Positions 57,052-64,000 of a stretch of DNA of 64,000 nt are shown here, piece by piece (position 1 is the first letter of the stretch; each line of letters starts with the position of its first letter). The DNA is from Paenibacillus phocaeensis (GTDB lineage: Bacteria; Bacillota; Bacilli; Paenibacillales; Paenibacillaceae): the NCBI RefSeq assembly GCF_900021165.1, contig NZ_FCOQ01000008.1:1-64000 (forward strand). Direction: 5' to 3'. The notes under the pieces are model-generated. The model had not been told where the DNA came from, made no database searches, and worked only from the letters and a program-made list of their open reading frames with translations. A program made the position numbers and the translations under genes.

Positions 57052-58473
57052 TTACTCTTCGTCTTGGGCTTCTTCGGCTTCGGTTTTGTCGGCGTCGGCT
57101 TTCGATTCTGCTTTCGTCGATTTTTTTGTCGTTTTCTTTGCGGCCGGTTTGGATTCCTTGGATTTATCTTCGGCTTGCTCGGCTGGAACTTCCTTGCTGT
57201 TCTCCAGCAGGAACTCGATCGTCTTACGGATCAGGATTTCCTCGTTCAAGCTGCCCAAAGAACCGTTCGCCGCCAAAATGTTGCGGATCTCTTCCGGCGT
57301 GCGCTTGTAAGCTTCCGCCATATCGTTCAGCTCTTTGTTAATCTCGTCCTGGGTGACTTCGATCTTCTCGGCTTTGGCGATCGACTCAAGCACCAGGTTG
57401 TTGCGAACGCGTTTCTCTGCATCTCCCTGCATTTGTCCTCTGAGGTCGTCTACCGTTTGACCGGAGAAGCCCAGGAACATGTCCAGGTTCATGCCTTGCG
57501 AGCGAAGACGGTTGTCGAAGTCGCGAACCATGTTCTCCACTTCGCTGTTAATCATCGCTTCTGGAATTTCAACTTCTGCGTTTTCGCCGATTTTATCGAC
57601 GAGCGCACCTTCGCGGGCCGCTTTGGCTTCTTGCTCCTTGCGGGCGCTAAGCTGCTTCTTCAGATCTTCCTTGAACTCGGCAAGCGTATCGAATTCGCTG
57701 ACATCCTTCGCGAACTCGTCGTCCAGTTCAGGCAGTTGTTTGCGTTTGATTTCATGAACTTTCACTTTGAATACGGCTTCTTTGCCAGCCAGTTCTTCCG
57801 CATGGTACGTATCCGGGAAAGTGACCGTAACGTCTTTGAAATCGCCGGTAGCCATTCCTACAACTTGATCCTCGAAACCTGGAATAAACGAGTTGCTTCC
57901 AAGTTCCAGAGAATAACGTTCTGCTTGCCCGCCTTCGAAAGGCACGCCGTCTACGGAACCGTCAAAGTCGATGACAACCGTATCTCCGTTCTGAGCCGGC
58001 TCTTCGTCAACAACGACAAGCTCTGCATGACGCTGTTGCAGACGCTCCAGTTCGCTGTTCAGTTCTTCTTCGCTAACCTCGACGCTAACGGCAGGAACTT
58101 CTACGCCTTTGTAATCGCCAAGCTTCACTTCAGGCTTCACCGTAATTCTGGCTTTGAACTTGAAAGGTTGTCCTTTAGCGAATTGCTCAACGTCCACTTC
58201 AGGGCGATCCACCGGGAAAATATCCGTTTGGTCGACAGCTTCGCTGTACACTTCAGGCAGCAAGATGTCGATGGCATCCTGATACAAGCTTTCCACGCCA
58301 AAACGCGCTTCAAAAATCGGCCGAGGCACTTTACCTTTACGGAAACCAGGTACGTTGGCTCTCTTCGCTACTTTTTGAAAAGCTTTATCCAGTGCGGCGG
58401 CGACACGTTCCGCCTCCACTTCAACCTCGAGAACGCCGAGGTTCTTCTCTATTTTTTCCCAAGTTGCTTTCAT
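57052..58473 (-). CDS. tig: Trigger factor with extended charged C-terminus
   Basis: A ribosome-bound chaperone and peptidyl-prolyl isomerase. The N-terminal ribosome-binding motif is FRKGKVPRPIFEARFG (about 43-58). The PPIase domain spans about 160-245 (GDTVVIDFDGSVDG), followed by the helical chaperone arms. It has 473 residues, about 45 longer than usual; the extra tail alternates Lys and Glu/Asp (residues about 430-473) and is predicted to be disordered. The start is ATG behind GGAGGGG. It is transcribed alone. Confidence 0.95.
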   Translation of the reverse strand: MKATWEKIEKNLGVLEVEVEAERVAAALDKAFQKVAKRANVPGFRKGKVPRPIFEARFGVESLYQDAIDILLPEVYSEAVDQTDIFPVDRPEVDVEQFAKGQPFKFKARITVKPEVKLGDYKGVEVPAVSVEVSEEELNSELERLQQRHAELVVVDEEPAQNGDTVVIDFDGSVDGVPFEGGQAERYSLELGSNSFIPGFEDQVVGMATGDFKDVTVTFPDTYHAEELAGKEAVFKVKVHEIKRKQLPELDDEFAKDVSEFDTLAEFKEDLKKQLSARKEQEAKAAREGALVDKIGENAEVEIPEAMINSEVENMVRDFDNRLRSQGMNLDMFLGFSGQTVDDLRGQMQGDAEKRVRNNLVLESIAKAEKIEVTQDEINKELNDMAEAYKRTPEEIRNILAANGSLGSLNEEILIRKTIEFLLENSKEVPAEQAEDKSKESKPAAKKTTKKSTKAESKADADKTEAEEAQDEE

Positions 58474-58610
58474 TTTATGCCTTCCCCTCCAAATTTCACA
58501 TATACTTTAAATACTGAAACCGAATCGCGACTAAAGCAGCTATTTCGAGGTGTCTTGCACTTGGGTTCCAGTATAGCTGTCTCTATGAACACGATCAGAA
58601 TAACCATTAT

Positions 58611-58639
58611 ATTATAAACAACAAACAATCTTTTTACAA
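58611..58639 (-). promoter_or_regulatory. Promoter of tig
   Basis: The -35 box TTGTAA (58634-58639), a 17-bp spacer and the consensus -10 box TATAAT (58611-58616) lie about 140 bp before the ATG. Confidence 0.72.
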
Positions 58640-58664
58640 GAGCCGATCCGCAGCCAGGTACCTT

Positions 58665-59552
58665 CTACATGCCGTGCACGCTTCCCGACGCAACGAATTT
58701 ACCGAGTGTTCGGCAGATCTGTTCATATCGCAGCCGCAGCCCGTCGGTAATTCCGTACATGGCGCGAATCTCCTCATCGGTTTGACTCCCGGACAAGCTG
58801 TCCGCTACCATTTGGTGCAGCGCCGCCGCCCAGATATCGATCACCGCATCCTCTTCGCCTAACAGCGAGCGGTAATCCACCGTTCCGTATAAGGCCATCA
58901 CAAACTGCGACCATAACTCCTGAGCAAAATAAAAGAGCGTTGGATCATGCACCTGAGTCTGATCACCGACGCGATCAAGGACCGCTTGAATCGCCGGAGG
59001 GAAATCCTCTGGTTTCAGCGGGACGCTTTCAATCTCCACCTCGATCCGCTCCCCTCCGCGGGTAAAGACCAGAGTCCCTGTTGTCCCGCGGCGTCGCAGC
59101 GTTTGCAGCACCCGGTATTGAAGCAACGGATGCAGTTCCTCCCGGGTGATCCATCCGATCAGCGCATCGTCGATTTCAGGGCGATCCAGGTAAGCCAGCT
59201 GTTCCAGAGCCAGGAATGTCTGCTCCGACAACGGTTTGTTCCTTACGGTATGTAAGAGTTTATCCGCATAACCTGCATCTTCGGCCAGTTTAGCTTCCGC
59301 GAGCCGGCGGGCCAGCATCTCCTCGGTCTCCTCCTCATCCTCGAAGTCTTGCCGGTTCGCCGCACCGTCCTTCAGCGCGGGAAATGCGCCGATCAGCCAG
59401 TCCAGCAAAGCCTGCCATTCCTCGTAATGCCGGGGATCCTCGCCCTGGCACTGCAGCAGGAATTGCAGAAGTTCCACGGCCTCGGCGTATCTTTCCGTCT
59501 CGAGCATGCGGGTCAGTTCGATTTGATAATAGTCAAGCGTCTTAGGAAACAA
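58665..59552 (-). CDS. Helical-repeat (TPR-like) protein of unknown function
   Basis: 295 residues from a TTG at 59552, mostly helical: LTRMLETERYAEAVELLQFLLQC near the N-terminus suggests a TPR pair, with an acidic linker at about 65-80 (DFEDEEETEE), then HEAT-like helices and a small beta segment (TGTLVFTRGGERIEVEIES). The TTG has no ribosome site. The frame stays open upstream, and an AGGAGG exactly seven bases before an ATC at 59589-59591 suggests a 308-residue form starting there. Function not recognised; it lies next to tig, so a link to protein folding is possible but unproven. Confidence 0.8.
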   Translation of the reverse strand: MFPKTLDYYQIELTRMLETERYAEAVELLQFLLQCQGEDPRHYEEWQALLDWLIGAFPALKDGAANRQDFEDEEETEEMLARRLAEAKLAEDAGYADKLLHTVRNKPLSEQTFLALEQLAYLDRPEIDDALIGWITREELHPLLQYRVLQTLRRRGTTGTLVFTRGGERIEVEIESVPLKPEDFPPAIQAVLDRVGDQTQVHDPTLFYFAQELWSQFVMALYGTVDYRSLLGEEDAVIDIWAAALHQMVADSLSGSQTDEEIRAMYGITDGLRLRYEQICRTLGKFVASGSVHGM

Positions 59553-59735
59553 GACAATGTTGTCTTTGTCATCGGGTCGTAAACTGCTGATAAGGGCACC
59601 TCCTTTTCTCCGAGTAGCAATTAATTGAGATTATAGCATAGTCCTCCGTGAAGGCAAAAACCTCGGTTCGGAAGGCCGATCCTCCGTGCAGAGAATGGCT
59701 TCCAAGCGCTCCTGCCAAAATTATCTTGCAGGTTA

Positions 59736-59764
59736 TTGATCCCTCCGGCCTCCTATGATATAAT
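59736..59764 (+). promoter_or_regulatory. Promoter of tRNA-Arg
   Basis: The -35 box TTGATC (59736-59741), a 17-bp spacer and the consensus -10 box TATAAT (59759-59764) lie about 30 bp before the tRNA. Confidence 0.75.
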
Positions 59765-59795
59765 ATTTTTTGCTTGTGTTTTTCATATTTGAGGT

Positions 59796-59869
<74 letters not shown>

Positions 59870-59876
59870 TAACTAG

Positions 59877-59906
59877 AAAACACTCTCCATCTGGAGAGTG
59901 TTTTTT
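59877..59906 (+). terminator. Terminator of tRNA-Arg
   Basis: The stem AAAACACTCTCC / GGAGAGTGTTTT (59877-59888 with 59893-59904) has a 4-base loop and a T-run directly after. Confidence 0.92.
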
Positions 59907-60070
59907 GCGTTTGCAGGGGGGGCGACGGACCCCGGTTGCGGCAGCGACGAAGCGAAGCCGCTCGCGCCATGGCGCGGAGGGGCGGGAGCTCGAGCTGCGA
60001 GCGTACCCCTAGTAGGGAAAGCAGCTCCTCCGAGAGGTTTGCGACATGCCCTCGATGTGAAGCGTACGGA

Positions 60071-60257
60071 CGAAATCTATTCGAAATTTCGTCTATATTC
60101 AAGCTACAATACCGTATTTCGTAAATTCTATTCGATATTTCATATAGATTATGGACCTACAGCCTCCAAAAGGCCTAATATGTATGAAATTTCATATACA
60201 TTCCGCCAATCGTACCGTAATCCGCAAATTCTATTTGGTTTTTCGCATATAATTTCG
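60071..60257. repeat. AT-rich degenerate repeats between tRNA-Arg and the next gene
   Basis: Three related units of about 30 bp share the core CG(A/T/C)AAATTCTATT-like sequence followed by TTTCG or TTTCATATA (60071-60100, 60120-60150, 60223-60257). Between them is a perfect 14-bp palindrome TATGAAATTTCATA (60183-60196). The stretch is far more AT-rich than its neighbours. The remaining part of the 440-bp gap (59907-60070) is GC-rich and has no gene I can support. Confidence 0.55.
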
Positions 60258-60346
60258 AACGACACCCCTTCCGTCCACTCCCCTGCCTCCCCCGTTACCC
60301 TACCGTTTATTTACCTTAGTTAAGTACATATCCCAGCTACCGGCAG

Positions 60347-60775
60347 CTATTCACCATTGTCCGGGTATAATCTCTGAAGAAGCTCAACCGACTGCCGGAT
60401 CAACTTACGCAGCACGTCCACCTCTATGTCGGCAACTTGATGGATATACACACACCCCTTCCCTTGGGAGTGCTTCCCAAGGGATTCGAGCAAGGACTCA
60501 CGATCTGGATCGTCCGGTGCGAGATATAAGCTGAACTTCGCCTTCCGAGGCGAAAATCCCACCAACGGCGCATCCCCCTCATGACCGGAGGTGTATTTAT
60601 AATGGTAGGAGCCGAATCCGATGATGCTGGTGCCCCACATTTTTGCCGGATACCCGGTCGTTTCCGTAAAGAGATCCAGCAGCCGGTAGGCATCTTCCTT
60701 CTTCTTGGCAACGGCCACCCCTTCAATGAACTCGATGACACTGCGATCGTTTTCTTTCGTCTTCAACTCATACAT
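60347..60775 (-). CDS. DUF1801 (YdhG-like) domain protein
   Basis: A 142-residue small alpha/beta protein. Residues about 25-140 fit the DUF1801/YdhG family (DLFTETTGYPAKMWGTSIIGFGSYHYKY, then FSPRKAKFSLYL). The function is unknown in the family. The start is ATG at 60775 behind GGAGG. No partner genes are evident; the next gene upstream is a hydrolase 83 bp away. Confidence 0.82.
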   Translation of the reverse strand: MYELKTKENDRSVIEFIEGVAVAKKKEDAYRLLDLFTETTGYPAKMWGTSIIGFGSYHYKYTSGHEGDAPLVGFSPRKAKFSLYLAPDDPDRESLLESLGKHSQGKGCVYIHQVADIEVDVLRKLIRQSVELLQRLYPDNGE

Positions 60776-60858
60776 TCCGCGACCTCCTTCAACTTGTTCA
60801 ACTCTGCACCCTGTAGCTTCTGGCATAAGCAAGCCTCTGCAAGCCTACCTGAACTCAT

Positions 60859-61683
60859 TTACTCCATCTCCCTGGCTTCTTCAACCCGTCTCAGCCATTC
60901 GTGTATTAACGTGTTAAACGCGGCTTCTTGTTCAATCTGTAAATTATGCCCCGCCCGATCCAGGACGGCAAACGTCCCCCGCGGATACAGCTCCAACAGG
61001 CGAAGCGCATCCGCATAGCCCACCGTAGCGTCCTGTCGGCCGAGCAGGAATAGCGAAGGGGCACCGAACTCCTCCCGGTCAATCGGGAAAGAAAACCCGT
61101 ACCGCGACCGAATCTTGTCCAAGAAAACCGCATCCGCCAGACGACAACCAGACACAATCTCCTTGGCATACCGCGTCCAGGTACGTGGATCCAAAACCAC
61201 TCCCATCGCGCGAAAATCTTCGTATTCCTCAGGCTGTAGCTGAAAAACTAATGCGGGGTCCTCGTACATGACTTGATGCATCGGCAGTTCCCGCCGGTCA
61301 TTCTCCGGCACGATCATCGGACAAATGAACGCGGCTCCCTCCACCCGTTCGGGCTTACGTGCAATGATTCCCCTCGTCAAGTATCCGCCATACGACTCAC
61401 CGGCTACCGCAAACCGCGATTCCGGAACCAGCTTATCGATTAACTCCAATACCGCCTCCAGCATCCCGTCCGTACTCTCGATATCCGCATAATCGCGAGA
61501 GCAGCCCATCCCCGGCAAATCCAGGTAGATTCGCCGCCAACCCGCCCGCTCCTCAAATATCGGCTCCATACAACCGCTCATCAACCGATGATCGGGTGTA
61601 AACCCGTGAATCAGCACGATCGGCCGCCCCGAACCGATCTCTTCATAATACAACTCCGCTTGGCTAACTTTGCAATAAGGCAT
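60859..61683 (-). CDS. Alpha/beta-fold hydrolase
   Basis: A 274-residue cytoplasmic hydrolase. The oxyanion segment is LIHGFTPDH (about 23-31), the nucleophile serine is in the GESYGGYLTRG elbow (about 94), and the likely catalytic His is in DRAGHNLQIE (about 250). The substrate is unknown. The start is ATG at 61683; an extension to 61722 exists but the ribosome site AAGGAG (about 13-14 bases before) fits the shorter form only moderately. Confidence 0.85.
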   Translation of the reverse strand: MPYCKVSQAELYYEEIGSGRPIVLIHGFTPDHRLMSGCMEPIFEERAGWRRIYLDLPGMGCSRDYADIESTDGMLEAVLELIDKLVPESRFAVAGESYGGYLTRGIIARKPERVEGAAFICPMIVPENDRRELPMHQVMYEDPALVFQLQPEEYEDFRAMGVVLDPRTWTRYAKEIVSGCRLADAVFLDKIRSRYGFSFPIDREEFGAPSLFLLGRQDATVGYADALRLLELYPRGTFAVLDRAGHNLQIEQEAAFNTLIHEWLRRVEEAREME

Positions 61684-61763
61684 TCCATCCCACTCTCCTT
61701 TTGCTTCTTCTCCTTCCACCATAAACCGAATGCATGTTCTTGCATAGACCTAAATCCCCATTT

Positions 61764-62375
61764 TTATCCACTCGGGTCATCCTTTGCTTTCATCCATTTC
61801 ATATAGATCCGGGCGTTGAATCCGGCCTGCTTTCGGAACCAGCGCTGCGGCTTTCGCCGAAATTCGACGTAACCCAACTTCTCGTACAGCCGAATCGCAG
61901 CGACATTGGTGTCGACGACTTCCAGAATATAGTCCTCATATCCCAAATGGGATACAAGCTCGTCGTTCAACCGGCTGGCCACCCCACGCCCCTGGGCCTC
62001 CTTCGCTGTGGCGACCGCCTCGAAATAACACTGCCGATCGGCCAGATCCAGCGGCCTCTCCAACTCTTGCCGAACTAAGCCATAAAACAAGGTCCCCCTA
62101 AGCCAACCAAGCTCGCGCCGGAGCACCGCCCGGTTAAACCGAAAAGCACGTTTCCGTCCCGCGGAATAAGCGAAGATGCCCAGCACCGCCCCCTTTTCCA
62201 GCGCAACGAAAAACTGTTCCTTGACCATCGCATGCATCAGCGCCTTCGCCAGCTTACTAGGGTCCGCAGAGAAATAGCGCAGAGAGTCGTAAAAACCCTC
62301 CACAAAAATATCGGCCGCCTGCCTGACTTCCTCGTCCCCCAGCTCCGCTAAGTTCGATATCACGAAGTCCCCCAT
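61764..62375 (-). CDS. GNAT-family N-acetyltransferase
   Basis: A 203-residue protein with a GNAT fold: a hydrophobic beta strand, the acetyl-CoA loop AKEAQGRGVASRL (about 130) and the C-terminal NVAAIRLYEKLGYVEF (about 163). The substrate is unknown. I chose ATG 62375, ten bases after GGAGG; a TTG three bases earlier is also possible. A longer reading to 62519 would cross the ldh terminator. Confidence 0.87.
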   Translation of the reverse strand: MGDFVISNLAELGDEEVRQAADIFVEGFYDSLRYFSADPSKLAKALMHAMVKEQFFVALEKGAVLGIFAYSAGRKRAFRFNRAVLRRELGWLRGTLFYGLVRQELERPLDLADRQCYFEAVATAKEAQGRGVASRLNDELVSHLGYEDYILEVVDTNVAAIRLYEKLGYVEFRRKPQRWFRKQAGFNARIYMKWMKAKDDPSG

Positions 62376-62477
62376 CAATTCCGAGCCTCCTACGTTTTTT
62401 TCTACTATATAATGGGGAGGCATGCCTGTAGAACCTTCTGGAGGATGAAGTGACGCTACTTCCCGGAACGGATTTAG

Positions 62478-62513
62478 ACAAAACAGAGCACCGATCCCGC
62501 TGGACCGATGCTC
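62478..62513 (-). terminator. Terminator after ldh
   Basis: The stem GAGCATCGGTCC / GGGATCGGTGCTC (arms 62502-62513 and 62486-62498, with G-U pairs) is followed by TGTTTTG in the transcript. It sits about 35 bp past the ldh stop. Confidence 0.65.
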
Positions 62514-62546
62514 CCGCAACCGCCAATCCCTGTTGGCAGCAACATA

Positions 62547-63497
62547 TTAATATTGAAGATTGGCAATCGCCGATTTCAGGATTTCACAGGAATGTGCAAA
62601 TTGGCGTTGCTCCTCCCACGTTAAATTCAACTCCAGGACCTCTTCAATCCCCCGATCGCCGATGATGGCAGGCACCCCGGCGCAGACGCCCGTCTGCCCG
62701 TATTCGCCCTCCAACACGGCGGAGACGGCGATGATTTTATGCTCATCGTTCAGGATGGAGCGCACGATATAAGCCAGCGCATTGCCGATCCCAAACTGCG
62801 TGTTGCCTTTTCGCGTAAAAATCTCCCAACCCGCGTCCTTGGTCTTCTGTGCGATTTCATCCAAATTCACGTGGCGGAAACGTTCCTTATGCTGCTCCAA
62901 AATGTGCAGAAGCGGCTTCCCGCCGATCGTGACATGCGACCAGGCGACAAACTGCGATTCACCATGCTCGCCCATCGCGTACCCGTTCACACTGCGGGGA
63001 TCAATCGAAAACACCTCTGACAGCAGCGTTTTTAGCCGCGCCGAATCGATGGATGTCCCCGTACCGATCACGCGGTTCCGCGGAAACCCCGATACCTCGC
63101 GTACGATGTACGTCACCAGATCCACCGGATTGGCAGCCACAACGAAGACGCCGTCAAATCCTCCCCCAACGATACGGCTGACGATGTCACGCGTGATTTT
63201 CTCCGCCTCTTCCAGCACATCCAGCCGCGTTTGTCCCGGCTTCGGGTTAGCTCCCGCCGTCAGCACAACCACGTCCATGTCGCCGCAATCCTCCAGCCGG
63301 CCGGCCGAAACCTTCGTACGAGTTGGCGTAAAATCCATGCAGTGCGATAAATCCAACGCATGCGCCATCGCACGGTCATATGTCCGGTCAATCATCATAA
63401 TCTCATCGCAGATCGATTGGTTGATCATCGAATAAGCGCAAGCCGTGCCTACCAACCCGGACCCGACGATCGTCACCTTTCTTGCCTTTTTGGCCAT
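62547..63497 (-). CDS. ldh: L-lactate dehydrogenase
   Basis: Interconverts pyruvate and L-lactate with NADH. The NAD-binding motif is VGSGLVGTACAYSM (about 11-24), the substrate loop GQTRLDVL (about 88-95) with the specificity glutamine, and the catalytic histidine is in MGEHGESQF (about 180). It has 316 residues. A malate dehydrogenase is less likely because of the loop. The start is ATG behind GGAGG. No clear promoter pair and no Rex site were identified in the 200-bp upstream gap; a TATAAT lies at 63543-63548. Confidence 0.94.
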   Translation of the reverse strand: MAKKARKVTIVGSGLVGTACAYSMINQSICDEIMMIDRTYDRAMAHALDLSHCMDFTPTRTKVSAGRLEDCGDMDVVVLTAGANPKPGQTRLDVLEEAEKITRDIVSRIVGGGFDGVFVVAANPVDLVTYIVREVSGFPRNRVIGTGTSIDSARLKTLLSEVFSIDPRSVNGYAMGEHGESQFVAWSHVTIGGKPLLHILEQHKERFRHVNLDEIAQKTKDAGWEIFTRKGNTQFGIGNALAYIVRSILNDEHKIIAVSAVLEGEYGQTGVCAGVPAIIGDRGIEEVLELNLTWEEQRQFAHSCEILKSAIANLQY

Positions 63498-63696
63498 TCC
63501 GCCGCCTCCTCATCCTTGCCGTTCTCTATATCCTACGCCTAAATTATATCCGCAAACCGCAAACCCGCATATTAGGGACAGCACACAAAAGGAGGGCCGA
63601 GGTTAGCCGGCAGTACGAGTTGTTATCGACTTATTAATACGAGTCCCACGGTAAGTTGAATATGCTTCTGAAAAAATCTCAACAACTCGATCGCAG

Positions 63697-63750
63697 AAAA
63701 AAATACCCGCCTCCTAAACACTCCTTTGAAAAGAGTTCAGGATGCGGGTA
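63697..63750 (-). terminator. Terminator after the peptide ABC permease
   Basis: A long imperfect stem (TACCCGC at 63704-63710 with GCGGGTA at 63744-63750, plus inner pairs) is followed by seven T in the transcript. It lies about 20 bp past the stop. Confidence 0.82.
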
Positions 63751-63770
63751 GCTGTTGATGGTCGAATCAA

Positions 63771-64000
63771 CTAGCTCTTCATCCGCGGGTCCAGCGCATC
63801 GCGCAAACCGTCGCCCATCAGATTGAAGGCCAGAACGGTAAGCATAATCGAGATCCCCGGGAAGACGACCGTCCACGGTGCGGTGGCGATAAACTGCCGT
63901 GAGTCAGACAGCATCTTGCCCCATTCCGGCGTTGGCGGCTGTGCGCCCAGACCGAGGAAGCCGAGCGCGGCCGCTTCGATGATCGCCGTAGCGATCCCAA
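63771..64000 (-). CDS. Peptide/nickel ABC transporter permease, C-terminal part (DppC/OppC-like)
   Basis: Only the last 76 residues are in the window; the start lies beyond 64000. The visible part contains the EAA-loop exit and the conserved C-terminal block [21 protein letters not shown], then a membrane helix ([20 protein letters not shown]) and the LDPRM end. This is characteristic of DppC/OppC/NikC inner-membrane subunits. The transported substrate cannot be told from this fragment. Confidence 0.92.
   Translation of the reverse strand, partial: GIATAIIEAAALGFLGLGAQPPTPEWGKMLSDSRQFIATAPWTVVFPGISIMLTVLAFNLMGDGLRDALDPRMKS

Noticed and set aside
57064-58617. Plus-strand open frame of 517 residues opposite tig
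   Set aside because: It is a mirror of the tig gene with unnatural composition rich in Phe, Leu and Arg, and has no ribosome site.
62376-62519. N-terminal extension of the GNAT protein
   Set aside because: It would cross the ldh terminator hairpin, while GGAGG sits right before 62375.
63541-63700. Rex operator before ldh
   Set aside because: No TTGTGA-type dyad was found; only a TATAAT without a matching -35.

Overview
The window reads as chromosome from a spore-forming Firmicute, most likely Paenibacillus or a close relative. The evidence is the 16S rRNA 5' end, a full set of sporulation genes (safA-, spo0B-, spoIVFA/FB-, spoIIB- and spoVID-like, lonB), a gene order close to the Bacillus subtilis valS-folC-spoIIB-maf-radC-mre-min-spoIVF-rplU-rpmA-spo0B-obg-pheB region, and moderately high GC. 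Almost everything lies on the minus strand. The one clear plus-strand gene is a tRNA-Arg. The genus is an inference; the gene families are mostly secure.

Layout from low to high coordinate (transcription runs the other way): 16S rRNA start with its promoter (1-310); SafA-like coat protein with a 15-residue tandem repeat (0.5-2.4 kb); amino-acid operon pheB-hom-thrC-thrB-pheA-ilvE (2.6-8.3 kb); spo0B-obg (8.4-10.5 kb); rplU-prp-rpmA with a leader (10.6-11.7 kb); RNase E/G (11.8-13 kb); spoIVFA-spoIVFB behind a good SigE-type promoter (13-14.9 kb); mreBCD-minCD-rodA (15-20.3 kb); a cluster of dispersed-repeat copies (20.3-20.6 kb); radC, maf, spoIIB-like, murC, folC, valS with a T-box (20.6-29.5 kb); spoVID-like and an RluA-type pseudouridine synthase (29.6-32.1 kb); the tetrapyrrole operon hemA-sirC-hemC-cobA/hemD-hemB-hemL (32.1-39.5 kb); speD (39.7-40.1 kb); a carbohydrate cassette of sensor-regulator, two permeases, binding protein and GH130 enzyme (40.3-47.7 kb); an unrecognised protein, engB, lonA, lonB, ispG, clpX, clpP, tig and a helical-repeat protein (47.8-59.6 kb); tRNA-Arg (59.8 kb); then small metabolic genes, ldh and the end of a peptide-transporter permease.

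The genes serve cell shape and division-site choice, spore coat and SigK-control functions, protein quality control (two Lon proteases, ClpXP, trigger factor), threonine/phenylalanine synthesis, and haem/sirohaem synthesis. SafA and SpoVID are known partners in the Bacillus spore coat, and both are here. Prp sits beside rpmA, whose product carries the N-terminal extension that Prp removes. No CRISPR array, transposase, prophage or defence system was recognised. The most unusual items are: a repeat family with an 80-bp perfect direct duplication that abuts radC and appears to supply the -35 box of mreB, with a diverged fragment at the pheA ribosome binding site; a large inverted repeat in the hemB-hemL spacer; a gene whose best ribosome binding site points to an ATC start; and an inserted GH130 cassette. 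I see no strong case for a wholly new multi-gene system.
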